This document shows, one piece after another, positions 7,432-16,760 of a stretch of 64,000 nucleotides of DNA. The position numbers and the translations under genes were made by a program. The DNA comes from Empedobacter stercoris (lineage in GTDB: Bacteria; Bacteroidota; Bacteroidia; Flavobacteriales; Weeksellaceae): NCBI RefSeq assembly GCF_025244765.1, contig NZ_CP104209.1, positions 2,300,501-2,364,500 on the forward strand, read 5' to 3'. Each line of letters opens with the position of its first letter. Position 1 is the stretch's first letter. The notes under the pieces were generated by a model. That model worked only from the letters and a program-made list of their open reading frames with translations, did not search any database and was not told where the DNA came from.

Positions 7432-8499
7432 TTAAAAACTCACTTTATCTTTTATGTAATTTCCGTTTTGACAGAATTGTTTTAATTCATTTTTGATGAA
7501 GATTTCAATCGCTTCCGCATCTTGCTCAGGATATAGTAAATGTACATTTGCACCAGCATCTAAAGTGAAATACAAATGATTTCCTGTTTCACGACGGAAT
7601 TCCCACAATTTTTCTAAAGCTGCAACTGTATTTGGTTTCATCAAAATAAACGCAGGATTCGACATCATCATCATGGCGTGCAACGTTAGGGCTTCGTGTT
7701 CCACTAATTCTCCAAATGCTTTCACATCACCAGCTTTCAGAATAGCTAATAATTTTTCTAAATTTTCATTTGCTTCTACAAAACGACGTTCCGCATATGG
7801 ATGTCCATTCATCAAGTTATGACCAACAGTAGAAGAAACTGATTTTTGACCTTCGTGAATCAATAAAATGGTATCATGAAAAGTTTTGAAAACATCATGA
7901 ATTTCTGCATCAGGATATTTTGTTCCAAATAAATCTGAACTTCCTTCAATGAAGTCATTTTCTCCCCATTCAACCAAACCTTTGTAAACCGAACGACAAG
8001 CACTTCCAGAACCTAAACGTGCTAAAAAAGAAGCTTTTTTCAAAGCATTTTCTTCAGATAAATTTGCGCCTAATAAATTTTCTATTTGCACTAAACATAA
8101 CGCCAATGCAGACATTCCAGATGCCGAAGAAGCAATTCCAGAGCTGTGTGGGAAAGAGTTGTGCGTATGGACTTCAAATTTATAATGCTTTAAGAATGAA
8201 ATATAAGCGGTAATTCGTTCAAAAAAAGTAATGATTTTTGGTGCAAAACTTTCTTTTAATTCACCTTCCAAATAAACGTCTACCTCAAAAGTATCTGAAG
8301 TTTTTGGAGAAAATCTTAATTCAGTTTCCGTGTAACTATTCGTTAATGTGTAACTGATAGAGCTATTGGTTGGAATTTGATTTTTCTTTTTTCCCCAATA
8401 TTTAACCAACGCAATATTTGATGGACTTTTAGCTGAAACGCTTCCTGATGTTAATTCTGAAGCAGTTATTGAAAGTGTTGAAATGAATTGTTGTTCCAT
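7432..8499 (-). CDS. mvaD: Diphosphomevalonate decarboxylase
   Basis: The enzyme converts mevalonate-5-diphosphate to isopentenyl diphosphate with ATP, the last step of the mevalonate route to isoprenoids, in the cytosol. The N-terminal block SNIALVKYWGK (about 27-37) and the GHMP-kinase loop PHSSGIASSASGMSAL (about 117-132) are diagnostic. The catalytic-domain segment TLDAGANVHLLY near the C-terminus fits too. At 355 residues it is normal family length. It lies 14 bases downstream of the SDR gene on the same strand but has its own promoter-like TACTTTTG only four bases before the ATG. The other mevalonate genes are not in this window. Confidence 0.93.
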   Translation of the reverse strand: MEQQFISTLSITASELTSGSVSAKSPSNIALVKYWGKKKNQIPTNSSISYTLTNSYTETELRFSPKTSDTFEVDVYLEGELKESFAPKIITFFERITAYISFLKHYKFEVHTHNSFPHSSGIASSASGMSALALCLVQIENLLGANLSEENALKKASFLARLGSGSACRSVYKGLVEWGENDFIEGSSDLFGTKYPDAEIHDVFKTFHDTILLIHEGQKSVSSTVGHNLMNGHPYAERRFVEANENLEKLLAILKAGDVKAFGELVEHEALTLHAMMMMSNPAFILMKPNTVAALEKLWEFRRETGNHLYFTLDAGANVHLLYPEQDAEAIEIFIKNELKQFCQNGNYIKDKVSF

Positions 8500-8503
8500 A
8501 AAA

Positions 8504-8511
8504 CAAAAGTA
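8504..8511 (-). promoter_or_regulatory. -7 promoter element of mvaD, very close to the start codon
   Basis: On the minus strand TACTTTTG matches TAnnTTTG. Its end is only four bases from the mvaD ATG (8499), so a transcript from it would have little or no leader. Confidence 0.55.
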
Positions 8512-8513
8512 AA

Positions 8514-9515
8514 CTATTTTGTAGAATTTAGTTTTTGAAAACGAGTATAATGATAATCCACGGCATCTTTTACCGAAATGAAATTGTAATCTAATGCTTT
8601 TACGACTTTGGAATTATCGTAATTTGTCACAGATGTTAACGAATAATAATTGGCTTTCGTCATGTATTTTCCTCCAAAAATGCGACTGAAAATAGAAAGG
8701 TTTTTAATGATTTTTAACGTTGAATTCGAAACATTTTTTACAGATCGCTTGCTATTGATTGCGACATAATCAAATACTTCTTTGTATGTTTTATTTTCAG
8801 AAATTACAATGAATTTTTGATTAAAAAGTTGCTTGTCAATCAACTGAAATAAAATATTGACAACGTCTCGTACATCAACAAAAGCTGTTCCGCCAGAAGG
8901 AGCATAATCATTTTTCGAGGAATTTTGTTGGAACAAACTTTCGCTTGCGCGTTTTGTATCTAACGTCCCGATGATGACACCTGGGTTAATAATAATTACC
9001 TTAACACCTTCTTGTGAAGCGCGCCAAACTTCCATCTCAGCTCTAAATTTTGAAATAGAATACGACGAATGCGTTAAGCTATTGTTCCAAGGAGAAAGTT
9101 CATCAATCATTTTTGTAACAGGATTAATATCATCCATGGAAGCAATCGAGCTGATAAAGAAAAACTCCTTTATTCCGGTATCTATCGCTTCATTTACTAA
9201 AGATTCAGTTCCTAAAATATTCGTATTGAAAATTTCTTCTTCTTGACGTTCATCAAATGAAACAAAAGCAGCAGCGTGATAAATTGTTTCAATCCCGTCT
9301 AATAAATTCGGAAGTTCAGTTATATCCAACAAATCACCATCAATCCAATGAATAAATTGATAAAATTGCGAAGCATTTTGTTCCGCAAAGAAATTTTGGA
9401 TGGTTTCTGTGTTCGATGTTTTTCGTTTTAAAGCACGAATAGGTTGTTGCTTTTTTGCCAATTCTACCAACAAATGCGCGCCAACCAAACCTGTTCCTCC
9501 CGTTACGAAAATCAT
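8514..9515 (-). CDS. NAD(P)-dependent extended SDR (epimerase/dihydroflavonol-reductase-like)
   Basis: This 333-residue extended short-chain dehydrogenase has the nucleotide-binding glycine motif TGGTGLVG (5-12), an acidic D60 in WIDGDLLD, the segment IYHAAAFVSF (78-87) and the catalytic YSISK (152-156) preceded by FISSIAS. The fold and motifs establish an NAD(P)-dependent oxidoreductase or epimerase. The substrate cannot be told from sequence; relatives act on nucleotide sugars, sterols or dihydroflavonols. It starts six bases after the corA stop and precedes mvaD by 14 bases, so it probably belongs to a corA-SDR-mvaD transcription unit. The shared operon with an isoprenoid gene is suggestive of nothing firm. 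Confidence 0.8.
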   Translation of the reverse strand: MIFVTGGTGLVGAHLLVELAKKQQPIRALKRKTSNTETIQNFFAEQNASQFYQFIHWIDGDLLDITELPNLLDGIETIYHAAAFVSFDERQEEEIFNTNILGTESLVNEAIDTGIKEFFFISSIASMDDINPVTKMIDELSPWNNSLTHSSYSISKFRAEMEVWRASQEGVKVIIINPGVIIGTLDTKRASESLFQQNSSKNDYAPSGGTAFVDVRDVVNILFQLIDKQLFNQKFIVISENKTYKEVFDYVAINSKRSVKNVSNSTLKIIKNLSIFSRIFGGKYMTKANYYSLTSVTNYDNSKVVKALDYNFISVKDAVDYHYTRFQKLNSTK

Positions 9516-9521
9516 ACTGAA

Positions 9522-10424
9522 TTATAAATATTTTTTTTTCCTGAACCAAAAGTAAATAAAAATTACCACTAATAACATGACAAGTAAACAAATTGGATAG
9601 CCTAATTTGTAATTTAACTCGGGCATGAAATCGAAATTCATTCCATAAATTCCAGCGATAAAAGTTAAGGGTAAGAAAAATGCAGAAAAAATGGTTAAAG
9701 TTTGCATGATTTCATTCGATTTCTGACCGTTAATCGAAAGATAAATAGATAGTAAACTTTGGACATCATCAACAATTTGTGAATGCAAATGCAGCATTTT
9801 TACATTCTCTTCGATTAAATCTTGAGAGGAACTTGTGCGTTTATGATCTAATCGATATTCTTTCAACGCTTCTAATGTATAATCTAATATTTTTTTACAA
9901 GCGGTTGCTTCTCGTTTAATTTGATAAAGGTTTTGAAGTTTGATTCTTCTAAAATCATCTGAAAAAATCATTTGTTCTAATAAGTCAACACCTTCATCCA
10001 TTCTGTAAGCCGGTTGTTCGTAAGTTTTGATTGTTTCGGAAATGATTCGATACAAAATTCCTTTAATCGTTATTTTGGATAAATCAGGATTTGAAAGATA
10101 TTTTTCCTGAATACGATCAAACATATCCGTTTCTTTTTGATGAACAGTCACGATAAAATCTGTTCCTATGTAAATACTGATTTTGTGACTAAATTCTCGA
10201 ATGATGTTTTTCAACATGCGATGTTCTTTATCAAAAAACCGAATCAATAAAAACGAAACATTTTGATCATCTGATTCGTATTTTGGTAAATGGCCAGGTT
10301 CTAAACTATCTTCTATCGTTAATTTCTGAAAATTATATTTTGTTGCAATTTCATCTAATTCTTCTTTCGTTGGATTATGTAAATTAATCCATTTGAATTT
10401 TTCGTTTTCAAAAAGCGTTTGCAT
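9522..10424 (-). CDS. corA: CorA-family magnesium/cobalt transporter
   Basis: The 300-residue protein has the CorA plan: a large N-terminal cytosolic domain ending in a long helix (about 150-235), then two C-terminal membrane helices. The signature GMN is at 261-263, between TM1 (IFSAFFLPLTFIAGIY) and TM2 (LGYPICLLVMLLVVIFIYFWF), followed by a basic tail (RKKKYL). The GMN loop is the selectivity filter for hydrated Mg2+ in CorA pentamers. Acidic residues in the loop (FDFMPEL) also fit. The gene is divergent from susC1 (149 bases between starts) and heads a minus-strand run with the SDR and mvaD. Confidence 0.92.
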   Translation of the reverse strand: MQTLFENEKFKWINLHNPTKEELDEIATKYNFQKLTIEDSLEPGHLPKYESDDQNVSFLLIRFFDKEHRMLKNIIREFSHKISIYIGTDFIVTVHQKETDMFDRIQEKYLSNPDLSKITIKGILYRIISETIKTYEQPAYRMDEGVDLLEQMIFSDDFRRIKLQNLYQIKREATACKKILDYTLEALKEYRLDHKRTSSSQDLIEENVKMLHLHSQIVDDVQSLLSIYLSINGQKSNEIMQTLTIFSAFFLPLTFIAGIYGMNFDFMPELNYKLGYPICLLVMLLVVIFIYFWFRKKKYL

Positions 10425-10521
10425 TGAACGTGTTTTTTAATGTGTTAAATAACAAAAGATTATATTGAATAATTAAAAATATGTAATTATAAGTGGTTTT
10501 TTGTGTTAAAATTATGATTTT

Positions 10522-10552
10522 TTTGGAAATGTGTTAAAAAATGTTAATATTG
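10522..10552 (+). promoter_or_regulatory. Promoter of the first susC gene
   Basis: TTTG at 10522-10525 (-33) and TAATATTG at 10545-10552 (-7, one mismatch to TAnnTTTG) are 19 bases apart, the spacing known for Bacteroidota sigma-ABfr promoters. The ATG follows 21 bases downstream. Confidence 0.55.
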
Positions 10553-10573
10553 CATTAGATAAATCAAAAACAC

Positions 10574-13500
10574 ATGAGAAAAAAAATGACTTCTTTATCA
10601 TTGATCGCTTTTCTTGGGTTAAGTACACTTGTATTTGCTCAAACAAAAGGGACAGTGAATGATGCAAATGGTTTTCCAGAGTCTGACATTGAAGTTTCTG
10701 TAAAAGGAACTCAGAATATTGTGTATACAGACGAAAATGGAAATTTTGACATTGATGCTAAAGTTGGAGATATTTTAGTTATTAATGGCGAAGAGTATAT
10801 AGTTACAAGTAATAATTTAGGAGTAATCAATCCTAAAAAAACTAGTACTGTAGATTTACAAGAAACTGTAGTTACAGCTTATGGTGTTCAAAAGAAAGAA
10901 ACCGTAGTGGGTTCTAATGTTCAGATTAAATCTGAAGTTTTTGAAGATCGTGCATTAACTAATGTTGCAAAAGCCTTAGAAGGTGGAGCTCCTGGAGTTC
11001 AATTTTCAACTTCTACAGGACAACCTGGTTCTGGTGCTAATATTCGAATAAGAGGTATTTCTTCTTATAATTTATCAAATTCACCATTATTTGTTGTTGA
11101 CGGTGCTATTTTCACAGGGTCTTTGTCTGATATTAATCCGAATGATATCGAATCGTTTAGTGTTCTAAAAGACGCTTCATCTACTTCATTATACGGATCT
11201 GCAGCTGCAAATGGAGTTGTAATGATTACGACAAAAAAGGGGAAGAAAGGAAATAAAGGGAAGTTCACATTTAGCTCGAATACCGGAGTTGTAACAAGAG
11301 GGGTGCCTGAGTATGCTAAGGTAGGAGCTGAAGATTATTATAAATTGACTTGGACATCAATGCGTAATGGTTATTTAGAATCAAACCCAAATGCTACAGT
11401 AGAACAAGCGAATCAATGGGCATCAAATAATTTGATAACTCAGAATTTGAAAAACAACATTTATAATGTTCCAAATAATGAGGTGATTATTAATGGTGAG
11501 TTGAACCCAAATGCGTCAATGTTATATAACGACTTTGATTGGATGGATGCTGTGACTAGAGTTGGATCTCTTCAACAATATAACTTGAGTTATGCAGGTG
11601 CTTCTGATGATACAAATTACTTTGCATCTTTAGGTTATAATAATGAAGAAGGTTATATTATAAAATCTGACTTCGAAAGATATAACGCTCGTGTAAATGT
11701 AGATTCTCGTGTAAGTAAATGGTTGAAAATTGGTACAGATATAACGGGTGCATTAACAAAATCTAAACAAGCAGAAGATGGAGAAGGTTCATCTTATATT
11801 AATCCATTTTATACTGCACGTTTTATGGGGCCAATATATTCACCGTATTTATACGATGATGAAGGGAAAAGAATGTACGATGAAAATGGTAACGTAAGAT
11901 ATGATGGTACTTTTACAAGAGGTCGTGGAGCAGGAGCAGGAGTAGGACGTAATGTTTTGCAAGAAACATTATTAAACGATCGTTTCCGTGAAACGAATGC
12001 TGTTTTTACCAGAACTTTTGCAGAGTTTAATTTGTTACCAGGATTAACATTTAGAACGAATGTTGCATATGATATCCAAAATTATAACTTCAAATCTTAT
12101 CAGAACAAAGAAATTGGAGATGCAATTGGTACAGCTGCATTAGGGATTACAAGACAAAAAACAACATCATTAACTTTAAATCAAATTTTATCTTATCAAA
12201 AATCATTCGGACTACATAACTTACAAGTAGATTTAGGACACGAGTCTATTGATCGTAATATACAATATGCTTATACGAGAAAAACACACGAAGTTGTTGG
12301 AGGGATTAGAGAATTATCAAACTTTATCGTAAATACAAGTAATACTGGATACTCAATCGATTTAAGAAAAGAATCTTACTTTGGACGTGTTAATTATGAT
12401 TACAATAGTACTTACTCTTTATCGGCTTCGGTAAGACAAGATCAATCTTCTCGTTTTGCACAAGGTAGAGATAAAGGAACATTCTGGTCAGCAGGTGCAG
12501 CTTGGAATATCCATAGAGAATCATTCTTGAGAGATTCAAGTTTTGTTAATCTATTAAAATTAAGAACATCTTATGGAGAAGTTGGGAATGATGGAGGAAT
12601 GTCCGAAGCACCAGGATATCAAGCTGATTTGAATTTATATGATTTAGGATACAATAATGGGATGAATGGAGGTATTTATTTATCTCAAATGGGTAATCCT
12701 GATTTAACATGGGAAACAAATAAGCAATTTGATGTTGCATTAGAATTTAGTTTCTTAAATAATAGAATTTCCGGTAGTGTTGAATATTACAAACGTAAAA
12801 CTGAAGATTTAATTTTCGCAGTTCCAACACCAAACTCATCAGGAGTACCAGGGAATAGTTTTAACAAAAACATTGGAGATCTAGAGAATTCAGGAATTGA
12901 GATTGCTTTACAATTCGGTATTATCCGTAACGAAAACTTCCGTTGGGATTTAAATGTAGATGCATCTACAATCAAAAATGAAATCTTAACAATGCCAAAT
13001 GGTCAAGAAGAAATTATTAACGGAACAAAACGTTTGGCAGTAGGTCGCTCTTTATACGATTTTTGGTTAAGAAAGTATCATGGTGTAGACCCTTCTGATG
13101 GTCGTGCATTATATGTACAAGACCCTGAAAAAGATAATGATACAAGTACGCGTATCATTGACGGAAAAGCTTATACTGTAAATCATAATAACGCAGAGTA
13201 TGGATATGTAGGATCTTCTATTCCAGATGTATACGGAAGTTTTTCTAATAACTTTTCGTACAAAGGTTTCTTCTTGAATACATTGTTTACTTATCAAATT
13301 GGAGGACAAACTTACGATGGAAATTATGCTAACTTAATTGACACAGCACCAGATGGAGGAGCAATCCATATTGATATGCTAAATGCATGGTCAACTCCAG
13401 GACAGGTGACGAACATTCCTAAATTATCAACTAATAATGTGAGCCAAAATTTAGCAGCTTCATCACGTTGGTTGGTAGATTCAGATTATTTAGCATTTAG

Positions 13501-13705
13501 ATCAGCAACATTTGGATACTCTTTTAAGAAAGATCAAATTGACAGATTTGGATTGTCTTCTTTAAAACTGTTCTTAAGTGGAGAAAATCTTGTAAGCTGG
13601 ACAGCTAGAAAAGGTTTAGAACCAGTACAGTCGTTTAATGGAACAACATCATACCGTTATACACCATCAAGAATTGTGAGTGTAGGGTTAAATGTTCAAT
13701 TTTAA
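10574..13705 (+). CDS. SusC/RagA-family TonB-linked outer-membrane transporter (pair 1)
   Basis: This 1043-residue protein begins with a signal peptide (LIAFLGLSTLVFAQ). A short carboxypeptidase-regulatory-like domain follows (VNDANGFPESDIEVSVKGT, about 28-90), then the plug domain with SusC hallmarks (IRIRGISSYN; PLFVVDGAIF; PNDIESFSVLKDASSTSLYG; GVVMITTKKGKKG, about 115-230). The rest is a 22-strand barrel ending in an aromatic residue (VSVGLNVQF). The SusC barrel imports substrate captured by its SusD lid using TonB-transmitted energy. The paired susD follows 12 bases downstream. No degradative enzyme lies nearby, so the ligand (glycan, peptide or other) is unknown. The N-terminal 90 residues closely resemble the two other SusC proteins in this window. 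Confidence 0.93.
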   Translation: MRKKMTSLSLIAFLGLSTLVFAQTKGTVNDANGFPESDIEVSVKGTQNIVYTDENGNFDIDAKVGDILVINGEEYIVTSNNLGVINPKKTSTVDLQETVVTAYGVQKKETVVGSNVQIKSEVFEDRALTNVAKALEGGAPGVQFSTSTGQPGSGANIRIRGISSYNLSNSPLFVVDGAIFTGSLSDINPNDIESFSVLKDASSTSLYGSAAANGVVMITTKKGKKGNKGKFTFSSNTGVVTRGVPEYAKVGAEDYYKLTWTSMRNGYLESNPNATVEQANQWASNNLITQNLKNNIYNVPNNEVIINGELNPNASMLYNDFDWMDAVTRVGSLQQYNLSYAGASDDTNYFASLGYNNEEGYIIKSDFERYNARVNVDSRVSKWLKIGTDITGALTKSKQAEDGEGSSYINPFYTARFMGPIYSPYLYDDEGKRMYDENGNVRYDGTFTRGRGAGAGVGRNVLQETLLNDRFRETNAVFTRTFAEFNLLPGLTFRTNVAYDIQNYNFKSYQNKEIGDAIGTAALGITRQKTTSLTLNQILSYQKSFGLHNLQVDLGHESIDRNIQYAYTRKTHEVVGGIRELSNFIVNTSNTGYSIDLRKESYFGRVNYDYNSTYSLSASVRQDQSSRFAQGRDKGTFWSAGAAWNIHRESFLRDSSFVNLLKLRTSYGEVGNDGGMSEAPGYQADLNLYDLGYNNGMNGGIYLSQMGNPDLTWETNKQFDVALEFSFLNNRISGSVEYYKRKTEDLIFAVPTPNSSGVPGNSFNKNIGDLENSGIEIALQFGIIRNENFRWDLNVDASTIKNEILTMPNGQEEIINGTKRLAVGRSLYDFWLRKYHGVDPSDGRALYVQDPEKDNDTSTRIIDGKAYTVNHNNAEYGYVGSSIPDVYGSFSNNFSYKGFFLNTLFTYQIGGQTYDGNYANLIDTAPDGGAIHIDMLNAWSTPGQVTNIPKLSTNNVSQNLAASSRWLVDSDYLAFRSATFGYSFKKDQIDRFGLSSLKLFLSGENLVSWTARKGLEPVQSFNGTTSYRYTPSRIVSVGLNVQF

Positions 13706-13717
13706 AAAAAATAAACA

Positions 13718-15220
13718 ATGAAAAAAGTAAAATATATATTAGCAGCAATAGTTTTAGGGACTTCTCTATCCTTAACATCATGTGCTGATGATTTCTTAGA
13801 TACAATTCCTACTTCAGAAATTGGAGATGAAACAGCATATTCTACAGGAGAAAACTTGATGACGATTATTAACGGGATGCATAGAAATATGTATGTTAGA
13901 CAAAACTCTTCACAAGGTCAAAATGGATATACAGCCCAATTAATTGTAAGTGATGTATTAGGTGATGATGTTGTGTTTCCTTCTACAGGTAACGGATGGT
14001 TCGTTTCTACATTGAGATGGTTAGATATTAACAACGAATCTTCAGGAAATATCGCTTATCCATGGAATTTTTGGTACTCTATGATGCGTAATGCAAATAA
14101 TGTTATTACATATGGGCAAGATGCAGGAGGTAATCAAACATTAAAGAATAATGCAATTGGACAAGCATATGCTTACAGAGCTTTTGGCTATTTTCAATTA
14201 GTTCAATTGTATGCTAATAGATACGAAGCAGGAAAAACGAATTCTCAATTAGGAGTAGTTATTCGCTTAGATCCTTCACCAGAGTTAATGGAAGATCCTA
14301 AAGAAAGATCTACAGTAGAAGAAGTGTATAAACAAATTTGGTCAGATTTAGATCAAGCTGAAAAACAATTAACAGGTATTTCTAAACTACACAACTCACA
14401 TTTTTCTTTAGATAACGTACAAGGACTTAAAGCTCGTGTCGCATTGGTGCAACAAGATTATGCGAAAGCAGCACAATATGCGGCTTTAGCAAGAAAGAAT
14501 AAAACATTGATGCCATCAGAAGATTATCTGAAAGGTTTTAATGATTTTACCAATAAAGAATGGATGTGGGGAATTGCAATTCAAGATGATCAAACTGATT
14601 TCTTTGGAAACTTTCATGCATATATGTCTCGTAATTATAACTCAACACAAATTCGTCAAGCTCCAAAAGTGATGAATCATAAGTTATATGCTGCTTTTCC
14701 AACATCGGATGTTCGTGCGCAAGTAGTTGATCCAACAGGAAATCATCCAGACTTAGGTTTGCCATCGAGTTATTCAAAATACCCATATACATCTCAAAAA
14801 TTTTTAACAAAAAATAAAGATAATAATGTTGCGTTGGGTGATGTTCCTTTTATGCGAGTAGCAGAAATGTACCTAATAGAAGCCGAAGCAAAATATTATT
14901 TAGGAGACGAAGCAGGTTCTAAGAGTGTTTTGACTGAATTAGCACAAGCAAGAGATACAGAATTTACATCATTTACAACATCGGGACAAGCTTATTTAGA
15001 CGAGTTGTATTTACACCGTCGTATCGAATTATGGGGAGAAGGATTCAGATTCTTCGATTTAAAACGTACAAAATCTGCCCTTAATCGTCGTGATACTGGT
15101 GCTGTAGCAGCTGTTATAAACAACGTATGGGAAGTTCCGGCTACAGATTTAAGATGGACTTGGGTTATTCCTCGTTCAGAATTAAATTCTAATCCTTTAT
15201 GTGAACAAAATCCTTCATAA
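13718..15220 (+). CDS. SusD/RagB-family surface nutrient-binding lipoprotein (pair 1)
   Basis: This 500-residue lipoprotein has the lipobox LTSC (Cys22) followed by ADDF. The acidic stretch after the Cys matches the lipoprotein export signal that sends such proteins to the outer leaflet. The fold is the SusD TPR-rich one: the N-terminal IPTSEIGDETAY, the segment AIGQAYAYRAFGYFQLVQLY (about 145-165), and the C-terminal block LYLHRRIELWGEGFRFFDLKR (about 427-447) with a final IPRSELNSNPLCEQNP are typical. It forms the substrate-binding lid on the SusC encoded 12 bases upstream. A strong terminator follows, so susC1-susD1 is a two-gene operon. Confidence 0.93.
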   Translation: MKKVKYILAAIVLGTSLSLTSCADDFLDTIPTSEIGDETAYSTGENLMTIINGMHRNMYVRQNSSQGQNGYTAQLIVSDVLGDDVVFPSTGNGWFVSTLRWLDINNESSGNIAYPWNFWYSMMRNANNVITYGQDAGGNQTLKNNAIGQAYAYRAFGYFQLVQLYANRYEAGKTNSQLGVVIRLDPSPELMEDPKERSTVEEVYKQIWSDLDQAEKQLTGISKLHNSHFSLDNVQGLKARVALVQQDYAKAAQYAALARKNKTLMPSEDYLKGFNDFTNKEWMWGIAIQDDQTDFFGNFHAYMSRNYNSTQIRQAPKVMNHKLYAAFPTSDVRAQVVDPTGNHPDLGLPSSYSKYPYTSQKFLTKNKDNNVALGDVPFMRVAEMYLIEAEAKYYLGDEAGSKSVLTELAQARDTEFTSFTTSGQAYLDELYLHRRIELWGEGFRFFDLKRTKSALNRRDTGAVAAVINNVWEVPATDLRWTWVIPRSELNSNPLCEQNPS

Positions 15221-15261
15221 CATTTTTTTAATATAATTTTATCCTCATATAATTATATCTC

Positions 15262-15300
15262 AAATCAAGGTTTTCCATTTGGAAAACCTTGATTTTTTTT
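15262..15300 (+). terminator. Intrinsic terminator after the first susD
   Basis: A perfect 15-bp stem (15262-15276 with 15281-15295), an ATTT loop and a run of T residues to 15300. Confidence 0.88.
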
Positions 15301-15336
15301 ATCTCTTTATTCACTATTAATATTACTGAAAAATAG

Positions 15337-15344
15337 TAACTTTG
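15337..15344 (+). promoter_or_regulatory. -7 promoter element of tyrS
   Basis: TAACTTTG matches TAnnTTTG exactly and lies 40 bases before the tyrS ATG at 15385. Confidence 0.55.
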
Positions 15345-15384
15345 TAACTCGTAAAATTTAGATAAAAAACACATTAAATATACT

Positions 15385-16680
15385 ATGAATCCATTAATTG
15401 AAGAATTGACTTGGAGAGGACTGGTTCACAATATAATGCCAGGGACAGAAGAACAACTAAATAAAGAAATGACTTCTGGTTATGTAGGTTTTGATCCTAC
15501 TGCAGATTCTCTTCACGTAGGAAGTTTGGTTCCGATTTTCTTATTGGTTCATTTACAACGTCACGGACATCGTCCAATTGCTTTGGTTGGTGGTGCAACA
15601 GGATTTATTGGAGATCCAACTGGTAAAGCTGCAGAAAGAAGTTTGTTAGATGAAGAAACATTAAATAAATATGTAGCTGGAATTAAAGCGCAATTATCTC
15701 GTTTCTTAGATTTTGATACGAACAATGGTAATTCAGCTTTATTGGTGAATAACTACGATTGGATGAAAAATTTCTCTTTTATTGATTTTGCTCGTAACGT
15801 AGGGAAACATATTACAGTTAACTACATGATGGCGAAAGATTCAGTAAAATCGCGTCTTTCATCAGAGTCTAATGTCGGAATGTCGTTTACAGAATTTACG
15901 TACCAATTAATTCAAGGTTACGATTATTTGCATTTATACAAAGAGTTAGGTGTTAAATTGCAAATGGGAGGTTCTGATCAATGGGGAAATATTACGACAG
16001 GAACAGAATTAATTCGACGTACAGTTCAAGGAGAAGCGTTTGCGTTTACTTGTCCATTAACAACAAAAGCTGATGGTTCTAAATTTGGTAAATCTGAAGG
16101 AGGAGAAAATATTTGGTTAGACAAAAAAAGAACATCATCGTATAAATTTTACCAATTTTGGTTAAATCAAGCAGATGCAGATGCAGAACGTTACATCAAA
16201 ATTTATACTTTCTTAGAAAAAGAAGCGATTGATGATTTGATCGAACGTCACCGTCAAGAACCGCATTTACGTGAATTACAACGTAAATTAGCAACTGAGA
16301 TTACGATTTTAGTTCATGGTGTCGAAGAATTGAGAAAAGCAGAAAAGGCTTCTCAGGTTTTATTCGGAAAATCGACTTCAGAAGATTTAAAAGAATTGGA
16401 TGGAGAAACATTTTTATCAGTTTTCGAAGGTGTACCACAAGCAACTGTAGCGATGACAGATATCGAAGCAGGATTAGATATTGTAGCTGCGTTAGCGGAT
16501 AAAACAGGTTTCTTGAAATCGAATTCTGAAGCGCGACGTGAGTTAAAAGCAAATGCAATTTCAGTTAACAAAGAAAAAGTTGCAGATGATTTTGTATTGA
16601 CAACAGAAAATTTAATAGCAGATAAATACGTGTTATTACAAAAAGGTAAAAAGAACTATTTTATCTTGATTGTAGAATAA
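15385..16680 (+). CDS. tyrS: Tyrosyl-tRNA synthetase
   Basis: The class I aminoacyl-tRNA synthetase charges tRNA-Tyr in the cytosol. The HIGH-type motif is SLHVGSL (42-48), within [12 protein letters not shown]. The second signature is KFGKS (about 233-237), replacing KMSKS as usual in bacterial TyrRS. The tyrosine-binding block [20 protein letters not shown] and [10 protein letters not shown] are present. A C-terminal S4-like RNA-binding domain (about 360-431, [19 protein letters not shown]) completes the family length of 431 residues. It has its own promoter-like element and is followed by a terminator, so it is a single-gene unit between two nutrient-uptake blocks. Confidence 0.96.
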   Translation: MNPLIEELTWRGLVHNIMPGTEEQLNKEMTSGYVGFDPTADSLHVGSLVPIFLLVHLQRHGHRPIALVGGATGFIGDPTGKAAERSLLDEETLNKYVAGIKAQLSRFLDFDTNNGNSALLVNNYDWMKNFSFIDFARNVGKHITVNYMMAKDSVKSRLSSESNVGMSFTEFTYQLIQGYDYLHLYKELGVKLQMGGSDQWGNITTGTELIRRTVQGEAFAFTCPLTTKADGSKFGKSEGGENIWLDKKRTSSYKFYQFWLNQADADAERYIKIYTFLEKEAIDDLIERHRQEPHLRELQRKLATEITILVHGVEELRKAEKASQVLFGKSTSEDLKELDGETFLSVFEGVPQATVAMTDIEAGLDIVAALADKTGFLKSNSEARRELKANAISVNKEKVADDFVLTTENLIADKYVLLQKGKKNYFILIVE

Positions 16681-16703
16681 ATAGAAAAACATGTTTCAAA
16701 TAT

Positions 16704-16735
16704 AAAAGCAAGCCTTTACGAGGGCTTGCTTTTTT
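16704..16735. terminator. Terminator between convergent tyrS and trpA
   Basis: An 11-bp stem AAAAGCAAGCC (16704-16714) pairs with GGCTTGCTTTT (16723-16733) and is followed by T residues. A-rich sequence on the other side lets it serve trpA as well. Confidence 0.85.
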
Positions 16736-16760
16736 GTTTGTATGTTTTTTCGTAGGAAAT

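Noticed and set aside
9340-9591. Antisense or alternate-frame ORFs of 60-160 codons inside the SDR, SusC, TonB receptor and synthetase genes
   Set aside because: They lie within strongly coding genes on another frame, have no family motif, and disappear when the main gene is accepted.
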